64,000 nt of DNA, from NCBI GenBank assembly GCA_019414345.1, contig DXMF01000022.1, positions 78,772 through 142,771 on the forward strand. Direction: 5' to 3'. Positions 9,584 through 18,719 of this stretch are shown here, one piece after another (positions within the stretch are counted from its first letter, which is position 1; every line of letters begins with the position of its first letter). The notes beneath the pieces are model-generated. The model did not search any database. It saw only the letters and a list, made by a program, of their open reading frames with translations, and was not told the DNA's origin. Source of the DNA: Collinsella sp. (lineage in GTDB: Bacteria > Actinomycetota > Coriobacteriia > Coriobacteriales > Coriobacteriaceae). The position numbers were made by a program, and so were the translations under genes.

Positions 9584-9713
9584 GGGTGGCATCATCACGA
9601 CGCCTTCATTTTGGGGTTTATCTCGCAGGCCAGTAGGTATATCATAACGACGTTTGTTTATATTGCCCGAGCATCTGCGCTGGGCTTTAGGTCGAAACCG
9701 ATAGGAGACACGT

Positions 9714-10520
9714 ATGTCCGGACACTCTAAGTGGGCCACAACCAAGCATCGTAAGGGCGCGCAGGACGCCAAGCGTTCCGCCCTCTTCTCCAAGCTCAGC
9801 CGCAACATCACCGTTGCTGCCCGTCTCGGCGGTGACCCGCTGCCCGAGAACAACGCCAGCCTCGCCGCTGCCGTTGCCAAGGCTAAGGCTCAGTCCATGC
9901 CTAAGGACAAGATCAAGTCCGCTATCGACAAGGCTTTTGGTTCGGGTGCCGATGCTGCCGTCTACGAGAACATCGTGTACGAGGGCTACGGTCCCGCCGG
10001 TGTCGCCGTCTACGTCGACTGCCTGACCGACAACCGCAACCGTACCGCCGCTGATGTCCGTTCCGCCTTCTCCCACGCTGGTGGCAACTTGGGCACCTCC
10101 GGCTCCGTCGCCTTCCAGTTTGAGCGCAAGGGCCAGATTGTCGTCGCCAAGGAGATCCTGGACGAGAACGCCAAGAAGGAGACCATGATCGCCAACGGTG
10201 CTGCCGGTGACGAGGATGAGTTCATGATGGCCATCGCCGAGGCCGGTGGCGAAGACTACGAGGACGCCGGCGAGGAGTGGATCGTCTGGACTACTGCCAA
10301 CGAGGTCATGGCTGTCTCCAAGGCGCTCGAGGAGCAGGGCGTCCAGGTCAAGGGCTCCGAGACCACCATGGTCCCGACCACCCCGACCGAGGTCTCCGGC
10401 GCCGACGCCAAGAAGGTCCAGCGCCTCATCGACCGTCTTGAGGAGCTCGACGACGTCCAGGATGTTTACAGCACCATGGACATGACCGACGAGGTCATCG
10501 CTGCCCTCGAGGAGGAGTAG
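9714..10520 (+). CDS. yebC: YebC/PmpR family regulatory or translation protein
   Basis: A 268-residue YebC-family protein beginning with the family hallmark MSGHSKWATTKHRK. Members act as DNA-binding regulators or relieve ribosome stalling at proline stretches (TACO1-like); which applies here cannot be told. The N-terminal helical domain and the acidic alpha/beta domain are both intact, and the usual length is about 245-250. ATG 9714 follows TAGGAGACACGT. It appears monocistronic, closed by the terminator at 10590. Confidence 0.93.
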   Translation: MSGHSKWATTKHRKGAQDAKRSALFSKLSRNITVAARLGGDPLPENNASLAAAVAKAKAQSMPKDKIKSAIDKAFGSGADAAVYENIVYEGYGPAGVAVYVDCLTDNRNRTAADVRSAFSHAGGNLGTSGSVAFQFERKGQIVVAKEILDENAKKETMIANGAAGDEDEFMMAIAEAGGEDYEDAGEEWIVWTTANEVMAVSKALEEQGVQVKGSETTMVPTTPTEVSGADAKKVQRLIDRLEELDDVQDVYSTMDMTDEVIAALEEE

Positions 10521-10589
10521 CGCCCGCACGGGTTAAGCCGTGCATATCTGGGCATAATGAAGCGAGCATGCAAGCCTCGTGGAATAGAT

Positions 10590-10632
10590 GAGCCGGATCC
10601 GCGTGCGTAGAGCACCGGACCCGGCTCTTTTA
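10590..10632 (+). terminator. Intrinsic terminator after yebC
   Basis: Arms GAGCCGGATCCG and CGGACCCGGCTC (one mismatch) followed by TTTTA. A TATAAT hexamer at 10631-10636 overlaps its end and could be the -10 of the following amaP cluster. Confidence 0.8.
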
Positions 10633-10686
10633 TAATGATGCGAACTGTTTTGCATTTCGAGAGCCGAGATTTGAAGGGAGCGCCGC

Positions 10687-11232
10687 GTGCGCGTACTCAA
10701 ACGAGCCCTAGCGATCGTGTATCTTGCCGCCACCATCGTGGCGCTGGGTACGCTTGTCTGCCAGTTTTGGGGGCCGTATACGTATCGCTTTATGTTGCTG
10801 ATGCGCGATCCCATGCCGCGCATCGTCGTGACGGCATGCGGCGGCGTCGTGGCGATCGGCGTACTGCTGAGCTTTTTCCGCCTGATGTTTGCTCGTCGCG
10901 AGCCGTCCTGCGTGCATCCGGCGGGGGAGCGCAATATCGAGGTTACCCTTGCGGCGCTTTCTTCGTGCGCCAGGGCTGCTGCCGAGCGCGACGACCGCGT
11001 GATGGTCGAGCATGTCGAAGCCCGCGTCCAAGGCCCCGACGATTCGCACGTCCGATTTAAGGTCGAGGCTATCGCGCTTGACGATAAGGACGTGGCATCT
11101 CTGGCTACCGCGATGCAGCAGCGTATCGAGGAGGCCTGCGATACCATGCTCGGCACACCGGGCACGACTGCACGCGTCCGTTTTTTGCCGTCCAAGACTA
11201 CCGTCCAGACCGTGGAGGTTTCCGGTGAGTGA
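10687..11232 (+). CDS. amaP: AmaP-like alkaline shock response membrane anchor protein
   Basis: A 181-residue protein with two N-terminal membrane helices (about residues 8-27 and 46-66) followed by a cytoplasmic Asp23-like alpha/beta domain. In Gram-positive bacteria AmaP tethers Asp23 to the membrane. The start is GTG 10687 behind GAAGGGAG. It overlaps the next gene by 8 bases, and the DUF2273 and Asp23 genes follow, the same trio found in firmicutes. That context supports an envelope-stress role. Confidence 0.8.
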   Translation: MRVLKRALAIVYLAATIVALGTLVCQFWGPYTYRFMLLMRDPMPRIVVTACGGVVAIGVLLSFFRLMFARREPSCVHPAGERNIEVTLAALSSCARAAAERDDRVMVEHVEARVQGPDDSHVRFKVEAIALDDKDVASLATAMQQRIEEACDTMLGTPGTTARVRFLPSKTTVQTVEVSGE

Positions 11233-11602
11233 TACCAATCAAGATAAGACCGCTCGTACGCCGCGCCTGACGATTGACCAGAGCGCCACGTCGGCGAGCG
11301 AACCTGTTGATTCCAAAGCAGAGGCAACCGAGTTACAAGACGCGGCAGCCGCGGATTTTGACGAGGCTATGGGTCTCATCAAGGGTACGGGCGCTGCCGT
11401 CTGGAGCTATGCTGTGCGTCATCCCAACACCACGCTCGGCGCCGTCGCCGGCTTTATCCTCGCCGTGTTGGTGCTCACGTTGGGCCTGTGGGACACGCTC
11501 GTCATTGCATTCTTCGTGCTGATCGGCGCTGTGATCGGCCAAATTCGCGACGGCGAGAACGGGATCGTCAACTTCTTCGGCCGTCTGTTTAGCGGCCGCT
11601 AA
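11225..11602 (+). CDS. DUF2273 family small membrane protein
   Basis: A 125-residue protein with a hydrophilic N-terminal half and a membrane hairpin (about residues 67-104), ending IVNFFGRLFSGR, as in DUF2273 partners of Asp23. The start is GTG 11225 inside the last codons of amaP. A longer in-frame reading back to 11012 runs antisense-like through amaP and is rejected. Translation is probably coupled to amaP. It may help anchor or stabilise Asp23; no catalytic motif is visible. Confidence 0.8.
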   Translation: MSDTNQDKTARTPRLTIDQSATSASEPVDSKAEATELQDAAAADFDEAMGLIKGTGAAVWSYAVRHPNTTLGAVAGFILAVLVLTLGLWDTLVIAFFVLIGAVIGQIRDGENGIVNFFGRLFSGR

Positions 11603-11646
11603 TATGTATTCGACTGTCGCATCCGCGGCAGGCATAAGGAGGAACC

Positions 11647-12162
11647 ATGGCTTTTAATACGAAGGTCGATGTAGCCGATACCGAGCTCGAGGAGAACGAG
11701 GCGGTCGTCGCCGAAGCTGAGGATGTGACGCTCGAGGATGAGGCTCTCGTCGAGGCCGAGTCCGATACGGATGAGGACGACGAGGAAGCGGATGAGTCCG
11801 AGGACTCGCTGACCTATTCCAACGGCGTGATCGAGAAGATCGTTGCCATGGCCACCCGCGAGGTTCCGCACGTTCTGGGCATGAAGGGTAACCTCATGCA
11901 CTTTGTGCAGGAGCAGTTTGGTGCCGAGAATCTGACCAAGGGCGTGACGGTCGAGGTCACCGACGATAATCGCGTGGTCGTCAACATCTCCGTCATCATC
12001 GAGTACGGCGCCTATGCGCCCGCGATCTTCGACGATGTTAAGGCACGTGTCACCGAGCGCCTTGCCGCGATGACTGGCCTTGAGGTGGCGGGCGTCAACC
12101 TGCGCATCGAGGATGTCATCACCCCCGAGGAGTACGAGCACCGCACCAGCCAGCACGAATAA
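11647..12162 (+). CDS. asp23: Asp23/Gls24 family envelope stress response protein
   Basis: A 171-residue soluble protein. Residues 1-55 are a very acidic, probably disordered tail unlike most family members. The Asp23 domain follows (SLTYSNGVIEKIV onward), with the conserved VEVTDDNRVVVNISVIIEYG strand region. The start ATG 11647 follows AAGGAGG. Third gene of the amaP-DUF2273-asp23 cluster. The hairpin repeat copy D starts right after the stop, and a terminator closes the operon at 12215. Confidence 0.88.
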   Translation: MAFNTKVDVADTELEENEAVVAEAEDVTLEDEALVEAESDTDEDDEEADESEDSLTYSNGVIEKIVAMATREVPHVLGMKGNLMHFVQEQFGAENLTKGVTVEVTDDNRVVVNISVIIEYGAYAPAIFDDVKARVTERLAAMTGLEVAGVNLRIEDVITPEEYEHRTSQHE

Positions 12163-12210
12163 CCTTCCAAAAAGGGACAGGTTTGTTTTGGCAGGTTTTA
12201 TCTGCGAAAA
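12163..12210 (+). repeat. GGGACAGG-loop hairpin repeat, copy D
   Basis: Starts on the base after the asp23 stop. Arms CCTTCCAAAA and TTTTGGCAGG surround AGGGACAGGTTTG, followed by the conserved TTTTATCTG-CG-AAAA flank. The T run after the stem could itself weaken transcription. Confidence 0.85.
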
Positions 12211-12214
12211 CATT

Positions 12215-12256
12215 AAACGGCCGACCGCGCAAGCAAAAGCGTGGCCGGCCGTTTTT
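12215..12256 (+). terminator. Intrinsic terminator of the asp23 cluster
   Basis: Arms 12215-12230 and 12239-12254 pair over 16 positions with two mismatches (core ACGGCCG/CGGCCGT), followed by TTTTT. Confidence 0.88.
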
Positions 12257-12368
12257 GTACGCTCCCGATATAGTCATACCGCTCGTCTAACTAAGGGTTG
12301 CAATCCCCACGTTCCGCGTTACTCTAATGGGCGCATTGTTTCCAAATTGTTAACGAGGGGTTGCCGTA

Positions 12369-13391
12369 ATGGCCGACGAGCACGAAACAGAAAGCAAGGC
12401 ATGGGCGATTGAGGCCGCTGCGGCAGAGGCGGCGTCGCGTGCTGCCGAGGAGGTGCATCGTCCTCCCGTAGTGCCGATGGAGCGCGTGGTCGATCGCGAT
12501 GTTATCGAGCGGGGCGAGCGCGCTGGTCGCAAGCGCAGTCAGGAGCCGGGCTTTCCGCGCTTTTTTGCCGAGCTCAATTTGGGCCTGATCCTCACGGCCT
12601 TTGCCATCGTCGCGTTTAAAACCCCTAATCACTTTGCTTTTGGCGGCACCTCGGGCGTGTCGGTCATTCTGTCCACGCTGTTCCCGACCCTGCCCGTCGG
12701 CGTCTTTATGTGGATTATCAATGCGGTCCTGGTCGTTCTGGGCTTTATCTTTTTGGAGCGCAAGGCAATCCTGTGGAGTGTCTTTGCCTCGTTTGCGCTG
12801 TCCGCCTATGTTTCGCTGTTTGAGCTCTTTATTCCGACCGATGTCTCGATGACGGGCGATATGTGGCTCGACCTGTGCTTTGCCGTGATTCTGCCGGCGC
12901 TCGGCAGCGCCATCGTCTTTGATATTGGTGCCTCGACGGGCGGCACGGACATCCTCGCCATGATTCTCAAACGCCGCACGACGCTTGAGATCGGCCGTGC
13001 GCTGCTGCTGGTCGATATCGGCATCGTGACCATCGCGGCCTTCTTGTACGGCCCGCGCGTCGGTCTGTATTGCGTGCTCGGCCTGTTTGCCAAGACGCTT
13101 GTGGTCGACAAAGCCATCGAGAGCATCCACCTGCGCAAAGTCTGCACGGTCATTTGCTCCGAGCCCCTTAAGGTCGAGGAGTTTATCGTCAAGCATCTCA
13201 ACCGTACGGCGACTATCAGCCGCGGCTACGGTGCTTTCTCGGGCAAGTGCGTGACGGTGATCATGAGCGTGCTAAGCCGTCGCGAGGCCGTGCAACTGCG
13301 CCGCTATGCGCGCGAAGTCGATCCGGGTGCCTTTATCACGATCGTCGACAGCTCCGAGATCGTCGGCAAGGGTTTCCGCGGAACGAACTAA
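12369..13391 (+). CDS. YitT family membrane protein (DUF2179 C-terminal domain)
   Basis: A 340-residue protein. Residues 1-58 are a charged cytoplasmic extension, then come about five membrane helices with the YitT pattern FGGTSGVSVIL and ASTGGTDILAMI. The C-terminal soluble DUF2179 domain (about 250-335) includes AREVDPGAFITIVD. The family has no settled biochemical function, though transport has been suggested. ATG 12369 follows GAGGGG. It stands alone; the 149-base gap after it has no clear terminator. Confidence 0.87.
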   Translation: MADEHETESKAWAIEAAAAEAASRAAEEVHRPPVVPMERVVDRDVIERGERAGRKRSQEPGFPRFFAELNLGLILTAFAIVAFKTPNHFAFGGTSGVSVILSTLFPTLPVGVFMWIINAVLVVLGFIFLERKAILWSVFASFALSAYVSLFELFIPTDVSMTGDMWLDLCFAVILPALGSAIVFDIGASTGGTDILAMILKRRTTLEIGRALLLVDIGIVTIAAFLYGPRVGLYCVLGLFAKTLVVDKAIESIHLRKVCTVICSEPLKVEEFIVKHLNRTATISRGYGAFSGKCVTVIMSVLSRREAVQLRRYAREVDPGAFITIVDSSEIVGKGFRGTN

Positions 13392-13540
13392 CGCAGACGT
13401 ATTCAACGAACCGCCTGCCGGCGCCGTGTACCTTGCAAATCGGTCATCTTTGAGTATTTGACCCCACATTGGGCAATAATGATGCTAAAGACATCGTTTG
13501 CGATCCAAGTGATTCGTTCAAGATACGAAGGGATGATTCT

Positions 13541-14857
13541 ATGTTCTGCTCGCAGTGTGGCGCCCCCATGGGCGATAACGACAAGTTCTGCGGCACGTGT
13601 GGTGCCCCCAATGCCGGTGCCGCAGCCTCTGCCCCTCAGGGTCAGCCCCAGCAGTTTGTTCCGCAACCGCCCGTGGCGAATGCGTCCAAGGGCTGTGTGG
13701 CTCAGGCGTTTGAGGATATGACCAAGACTCCGGGCGTGCTGCAGCGCGTGTGCCAGATTGCCTTTTTACCGGCGCTGATTTGTGTTGTGTCGGTACTCGT
13801 GCTGTTTATTCCCGTTATTGGCGGCATTGCAGCTGCCATCGGCTTTTTGGCAGCTTGCATTGCGAGCGTGTGTGGTTCCGGCTTTGGTATTGAGTGGGGT
13901 CGCGATCTGTCGCTCAAGGTTGATGGCGGTATGGATCGTCCACTCATGCGTTCCACGTCGTTTGGCCTCGGAGTCTTTTCGAGCGTTATCTCGGTCGTGC
14001 TCGAGGTTATCGCTGCCATTCCCGTTATCGGTGTAGTGCTTTCGCTGGTGGAGAGCGTGGTAATTGGCGCCGCGGGCTCGTATTCGTATTACGGCTCCTA
14101 TGCACTCGAGGCAGCGCTGTTTGGCTCGCTTGGCCTGCTTGTCCTGGCTATGATTGCCACGGCGGTCTTGGGGGTCTTCTTTAAGATGTTCGCCGACATT
14201 GCCGTGATGCACTTTGCGGTGACCGGTCGTGTCGAGAGCGCGTTTTCGCTCGACAAGGTCTGGGCGGCGTTTAAGCACAACAAGACCAAGCTGTTCTGCG
14301 CTTCGTTCCTTCCCGAGTTTTTGACGGGTCTGGTCGCCAACGTTGTCACATGGATCCTGACGTTCGTCTTTGGCACCATTGCCTCTGTCGGTATGTATAG
14401 CTACTACTACCGTCCTTCGGCTATTGAGGCGCTTGTTACCGGCGGTGGCATCACGCTCGTATTGTTCTTGGTGCTGACAGCGTTTGTCACGGTATTCCTT
14501 ACGGTCTTTGGCAAGATGCTCAAGCATCGTGCCGTTGGCTATTGGGTAGCGCGTTATGCAGCTGAATGGGCTGATGAGGATAAGGATGACGTCCTGACCT
14601 TTGTGCTGCCGTTTGAGAAGAAGTCTGCTCCGGCTGGTTTTAGCACCGACGCAGCGCCCGTATCCGATTCCGCTGCGGCGCCTGCGCCCGAGCCCGAGCC
14701 CGAGCCCGCGCCCGAGCCCGTGCCCGTGCCTGAGCCTGAGCCTGAGCCCGCGCCCGTGCCTGAGCCCGACCCCGCGCCCATGTCGGAACCGGAGCCCGAG
14801 CCTGCGCCTGAGCCCGACCCCGCGCCAAGCTCCGACGAGGACCCGCAGGACGAGTAA
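13541..14857 (+). CDS. Zinc-ribbon multi-pass membrane protein with Pro-Glu tail
   Basis: 438 residues. The N-terminus is a zinc ribbon with Cys3, Cys6, Cys17 and Cys20. Six or so membrane helices follow (about 70-350), with an arrangement resembling DUF4013 proteins. The last 50 residues are a run of Pro-Glu/Pro-Asp repeats encoded by near-identical GAGCCC units, probably a stiff acidic arm. I take ATG 13541 (after GAAGGGATG) as the start because it places the ribbon at the N-terminus; an in-frame ATG at 13469 would add 24 unconserved residues. The function is unknown. Confidence 0.75.
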   Translation: MFCSQCGAPMGDNDKFCGTCGAPNAGAAASAPQGQPQQFVPQPPVANASKGCVAQAFEDMTKTPGVLQRVCQIAFLPALICVVSVLVLFIPVIGGIAAAIGFLAACIASVCGSGFGIEWGRDLSLKVDGGMDRPLMRSTSFGLGVFSSVISVVLEVIAAIPVIGVVLSLVESVVIGAAGSYSYYGSYALEAALFGSLGLLVLAMIATAVLGVFFKMFADIAVMHFAVTGRVESAFSLDKVWAAFKHNKTKLFCASFLPEFLTGLVANVVTWILTFVFGTIASVGMYSYYYRPSAIEALVTGGGITLVLFLVLTAFVTVFLTVFGKMLKHRAVGYWVARYAAEWADEDKDDVLTFVLPFEKKSAPAGFSTDAAPVSDSAAAPAPEPEPEPAPEPVPVPEPEPEPAPVPEPDPAPMSEPEPEPAPEPDPAPSSDEDPQDE

Positions 14858-14915
14858 CCCTGCCACCTGCCATTTGGGGACGGGGTAGAAACGGTAGAAA
14901 TAGCGCTTGACAAAT

Positions 14916-14955
14916 AAGCGGGGGCGGACGTGCCGAAGCGTCCGCCCCCGCTTTG
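14916..14955. terminator. Bidirectional intrinsic terminator
   Basis: A perfect 15-bp stem (14916-14930 with 14939-14953, core GCGGGGGCGGA) with an 8-base loop. It serves the converging genes at 13541 (plus) and 14998 (minus). T-rich bases lie on both sides: TTTGAT on plus, TTATTTG on minus. Confidence 0.85.
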
Positions 14956-14997
14956 ATATCGCGATGCGGCTATGACTGCGAGATGGTCGTGGATCGA

Positions 14998-16461
14998 CTA
15001 CTCGTCGTGCTTCTCCTCGCGGCGAGCGGCGGCACGTGCATCATGGATGCCCTTGATGGCGGCATGGCGCGCCGTGCGGGCATCATGGATAGCATCGCGA
15101 GCCTCGGCGGACGTGGCCTTGGCAGAGCGCAACTTGGCGGCCAAGTCGGGGTTGGTTTCGGCGACCGCGGTGATCGCGGGGCCGTCGAGCTCCTCTTGGG
15201 TGGGCTCGGCCAAAAAGTCGATGGCATACTGGGCGGCCACCATGGAGCCCTTTGCCAGCACAGTCTCGTCGATCTTGTAGAAGCAGGAATGTTGGGCGTA
15301 CGTGGCGCCAATCTTGGGGTTGCGCGTACCTACAAAGGCGAGCACGCCCGGTACGCGGCGCAGGTACTCCGAAAAATCCTCGCCCGAAAGCGTGCCACGG
15401 TAATGGCCTTGACCGGTGGGGCCCAAGCACTTGATTACGGCCTGACGGCAGCGCTCGCTCGAGGCGGCGTCGTTTTCGACCTTGTAGTTGGCGATGGTGT
15501 AGTCGGTGAGCTCTGCCTCGGCGCCCAAGGCGGCCGCGGTATGCTCCACGATGCGGCGCATGAGCTCCGGCATTTCCTCGTGGGTCGAATCTCCGTAGGT
15601 GCGCACTGTGCCGGCGAGGTAGGCCGTGCCGGCGATAACGTTGCGCGCGGTGCCGCCGTGCAGCTCGCCGACGGTGATGACAGCCGGCTCGTAGGGGCTG
15701 ATCTCGCGCGAAACGATGGTCTGCAGAGCGTTGACGATCTCGGCGGCAACCATGACGGCGTCGTGGCCGCGTTGGGGCATGGCGCCATGGCACGAGGTGC
15801 CGCGGACATCAATGCGGAACCAGTCGGTATTGGCCATGCGCGGACCGGGCTCGCAGCTTACGGTGCCGGCGTCAACCTCGCTCCAGATATGCGCGGCGTA
15901 GGCACCATCGACGCCGTCGAGCACGCCCGTGCCGATCATGAGCTTGGCGCCCTGGCCGTTTTCCTCGCTGGGCTGGAAGACGATGCGGACTTCGCCGTGG
16001 ATGTCGTCGGTCATATGGCGCAGGATTTGCAGCGTGCCGAGCATCATGGCGATATGGCAGTCGTGGCCGCAGGCGTGCATGCAGCCCTCGTTGACGCTGG
16101 CGAACTCTTCGCCGGTCTGCTCGGTGACGGGCAGGGCGTCGATGTCGGCGCGCAGCAGGATGCGGCGGCGTGGCGTGCCGTCCTCGCGATAGGCGTCGGG
16201 CGCGGTGCCGCGAAGGGTTGCCACAAGGCCCGTCTTAAGGGGACGCTCGTAGGGGATATTCATGGCGTCGAGCTGGTTGGCGATGTCAGAAGTCGTGCGC
16301 TCCTCGGCAAGGCTCAGCTCCGGGTGCTTATGGAAGTGGCGGCGCTGCTTGATGATATAGGGTTCAAACTCGGTAGCGATATCTTTGATGGCTGCGGTGA
16401 CGTCGTCAGCCGCACGAGCCTCGGTCGCCGCCATAATCTGCTGTGCCTTGGTCTTCGTCAT
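14998..16461 (-). CDS. M20 family amidohydrolase (aminoacylase-like)
   Basis: Metal-dependent hydrolase of N-acyl amino acids or similar amides (M20D type). Visible features are HPELS (His46), RADIDALP (Asp106), the metal motif HACGHDCH with Cys131, His133 and His136, and the catalytic pair Glu166-Glu167 in PSEENGQGA. It has 487 residues; about 60 extra C-terminal residues form an Ala/Arg-rich helix (DARAAARREEKHDE) not usual in the family. The start at 16461 has AAGGAG upstream. A much longer open frame in the same register reaches 18027 but only reads through the divergent neighbour's antisense strand. The natural substrate is unknown. Confidence 0.88.
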   Translation of the reverse strand: MTKTKAQQIMAATEARAADDVTAAIKDIATEFEPYIIKQRRHFHKHPELSLAEERTTSDIANQLDAMNIPYERPLKTGLVATLRGTAPDAYREDGTPRRRILLRADIDALPVTEQTGEEFASVNEGCMHACGHDCHIAMMLGTLQILRHMTDDIHGEVRIVFQPSEENGQGAKLMIGTGVLDGVDGAYAAHIWSEVDAGTVSCEPGPRMANTDWFRIDVRGTSCHGAMPQRGHDAVMVAAEIVNALQTIVSREISPYEPAVITVGELHGGTARNVIAGTAYLAGTVRTYGDSTHEEMPELMRRIVEHTAAALGAEAELTDYTIANYKVENDAASSERCRQAVIKCLGPTGQGHYRGTLSGEDFSEYLRRVPGVLAFVGTRNPKIGATYAQHSCFYKIDETVLAKGSMVAAQYAIDFLAEPTQEELDGPAITAVAETNPDLAAKLRSAKATSAEARDAIHDARTARHAAIKGIHDARAAARREEKHDE

Positions 16462-16629
16462 GGTCGATTTGCTCCTTGCTGGGTTGATCGCAAAATCGTA
16501 CAGGCTCTCTCCAGTATGCCACCTGCCGCTAGGGCTGGTAAAGTTGCCGTTTGCCGCTTGGGGTTTTGTTGCAAGGGCGGGGGAGTACACTCGGGGGTGT
16601 TGAATTTCCTGCCAGAGATGGGGATGCCC

Positions 16630-18267
16630 ATGCAACATATCGATCGGATTATCCGCTCCAAGAACGTCTTTACCGCGCAAGACGGCATCGATACTGCCCG
16701 CGAGCTGGCGATTGCCATCGCAGGCGACCGTATCGTCGCAGTCGGCAAGCCCGATGACGTGATCGCCGCCGCTCCCGCCGCCACGCCGGTTATCGACTAC
16801 GGCGAGCAGTTTGTCTGCCCCGGTTTCCATGACGCTCATCTGCACTTCTTCCATACCTCGGTCGGTTCCTCGCCGTACATGCTCATGGATATGGGCACGT
16901 CCGAGGCGGCGCTGGTGCAGCACGCGCTCGAGTTTTCCCAGGACCTGCCCGATGACGCTTGGGTTGTGACGCAGGGCTGGCGCGACTACCGTTGGGACCC
17001 GCCCGCGCATCCTACCAAGGCGTCGCTCGATGCGGCATTCCCCGATCGCCCCTGCGTTATGTATTCGGGCGACGGGCACACGCTGTGGCTCAACAGCCGC
17101 GCACTCGAAGCCCTCGGCGTGACACGCGACAGCGAGCCTCCGGCGGGTGGTAGCTACGACAAGGATGCAAACGGCGAGCTCACGGGTATCGCTCACGAGG
17201 CGGCCGCTATGCAGCTGCTTCCGCGCTGCCTTGAGTGGCTGGGGGAGGATCGCATTGCAAGCGCTTACGCCGATCAAATGAGGCGTATGGCCGAGCAGGG
17301 CATCACCTCGATCTGCGACATGTCGCTCATGCCCATGCCGGGCTGCGATTTTATCCGCGACGATGTCTACGACAAACTGCAGGCAGCCGGCAAGTTGGGC
17401 ATCCGAGCCCATCTGTTCCCCACGCTGCTGGATGACCAGTTGCGCTTGGAAGAGCTGCAGACCCGCTACGCGAACAACGCGCTGCTCTCGGCGCCAGGCT
17501 TTAAGCAGTTCTTCGACGGCGTGTCGAGCGAACACACGGCATATCTCACCGAGCCCTATACCAATCCGCGCTTCCCGGGCGACCAGGGCCGTCTGACAGT
17601 TCCTGCCGAGCGCATGCGTAAGCTGGTTCTGGCGGCTGCGGAGCGCGGCCACACTGTGCGTATCCACGTCATCGGCGACGGTGCGATTCATGCCGCGCTG
17701 GATATCTTCGAGGAGGCCGCCGACCTGTACGGCCTGCCCCAGCACGGCCATAACACACTCGAGCATCTGGAGAACCTCCTGCCCGAGGACATCGACCGCC
17801 TGCGCAAGCTCAACGTGATTGCCTCGAGTCAGCCCTGTCACATTACGCTCGACCCGGGCGGCCCCGAGCGCGATTTGGGCATGGAGCGCAGCCGCATCAT
17901 GTGGCCGTTTGCAACCTATAAGCAGCGCGGCATTCGCCAAGCCTTCGGTACTGACAGCCCTATCACGCCCGTTACCAGCATGAACGTGCTCTACACGGCT
18001 ATCACGCGCCAAGACCCCAAAAGCCACTGGCCCGAGGGCGGCTGGTTACCGAGTGAGCGTATCGACGCGGCAACAGCCCTGCGCAACTACACCCTGGGCA
18101 GCGCCTATGCAGCGGGCGACGAGCAAAACCTCGGCAGTCTGGAGCCCGGCAAGTACGCCGACCTGGTAGTCCTGGACCAAAACCCGCTCACCATCGACCC
18201 CCAAGAACTTCAAGCCAACAAAGTCCAAGCCACCTACCTGGCAGGCAACTTGATTTACGAGCGCTAA
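16630..18267 (+). CDS. YtcJ-like amidohydrolase (Amidohydro_3)
   Basis: A 545-residue metal-dependent amidohydrolase of the YtcJ/exoenzyme-regulatory type. The beta-barrel metal site HDAHLH is present (His70 and His72), with HVIGDGA and GTDSP downstream, and the C-terminal LEPGKYADLVVLD strand that typifies the superfamily. The start is uncertain: ATG 16630 puts the conserved IIRSKNVFTA at the N-terminus, but ATG 16618 and GTG 16597 are in frame with poor ribosome sites everywhere. It is divergent from the M20 gene across about 170 bases, so the two amide hydrolases may share control. The substrate is unknown. Confidence 0.85.
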   Translation: MQHIDRIIRSKNVFTAQDGIDTARELAIAIAGDRIVAVGKPDDVIAAAPAATPVIDYGEQFVCPGFHDAHLHFFHTSVGSSPYMLMDMGTSEAALVQHALEFSQDLPDDAWVVTQGWRDYRWDPPAHPTKASLDAAFPDRPCVMYSGDGHTLWLNSRALEALGVTRDSEPPAGGSYDKDANGELTGIAHEAAAMQLLPRCLEWLGEDRIASAYADQMRRMAEQGITSICDMSLMPMPGCDFIRDDVYDKLQAAGKLGIRAHLFPTLLDDQLRLEELQTRYANNALLSAPGFKQFFDGVSSEHTAYLTEPYTNPRFPGDQGRLTVPAERMRKLVLAAAERGHTVRIHVIGDGAIHAALDIFEEAADLYGLPQHGHNTLEHLENLLPEDIDRLRKLNVIASSQPCHITLDPGGPERDLGMERSRIMWPFATYKQRGIRQAFGTDSPITPVTSMNVLYTAITRQDPKSHWPEGGWLPSERIDAATALRNYTLGSAYAAGDEQNLGSLEPGKYADLVVLDQNPLTIDPQELQANKVQATYLAGNLIYER

Positions 18268-18285
18268 CCCCACATCCCACCCCTC

Positions 18286-18352
18286 AGTTGCGGTGAAATA
18301 GTCCCTAAAATCGGCCTTCAAGCCCCCAAACAGGAACTATTCCACCGCAACT
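18286..18352 (-). repeat. Long hairpin repeat with GTTGCGGTG arms, copy 1
   Basis: A 21-base arm (18286-18306) pairs with 18332-18352. The two mismatches in the arms are A-C type on the plus strand but become G-U wobbles when read as minus-strand RNA, which suggests the minus strand is the folded form. A second copy is at 45783, in the same orientation and also beyond the 3' end of a gene. Confidence 0.75.
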
Positions 18353-18425
18353 TAAAAGAGCGCGTCCCAACAACGTGCCCCCTATCTTGTGCATTCCATC
18401 CGCATCGCCATTTTGCTGCACTGAC

Positions 18426-18624
18426 TTTTCTGAATGCCGGGCCCTAGTTAGTCAACCTGGCTCCCAGGGCGGACCGGAGGGCATGAAGTTTGTCGCGAGT
18501 TCCGCACGCAAAGGAAAGCACTTAATGTGCTTTCCGTCTTGCGCAGGACTGTAGAGCAGTAAACTTCATGCCCTCCGGTCCGCCCCGGGAGCCACCGCTA
18601 AGTTATCCCCCGGCATTCAGAAAA
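18426..18624. repeat. Long nested inverted repeat upstream of groES (IR1)
   Basis: Three successive arm blocks are perfectly complementary: 18426-18441 with 18609-18624 (16 bp), 18458-18465 with 18587-18594 (8 bp), and 18467-18491 with 18561-18585 (25 bp). Inside lies a small hairpin, GGAAAGCAC/GTGCTTTCC (18513-18535). No open frame is plausible inside. The stretch from 18268 to 18761 (494 bases) otherwise holds only repeat copy 1 and the groES leader. Confidence 0.85.
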
Positions 18625-18719
18625 TCTAAGTTCCAAAAAATAAGATTTTTTGACTCCGTGTTGTATAACCCGCCATTCGTGGGTACCATTCAACGCGTAC
18701 GCAAACAAAAAGGGTTAAT

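Noticed and set aside
14907..14912. TTGACA as a promoter -35 element
   Set aside because: It abuts the bidirectional terminator and no -10 or downstream plus-strand gene fits.
14953..16629. Extension of the YtcJ-like gene frame to a 1104-residue product
   Set aside because: The added part reads antisense through the M20 amidohydrolase gene, whose catalytic motifs are clear on the other strand.
16462..18027. Extension of the M20 gene frame to a 1009-residue product
   Set aside because: It reads antisense through the YtcJ-like gene; the ribosome site and family N-terminus place the start at 16461.
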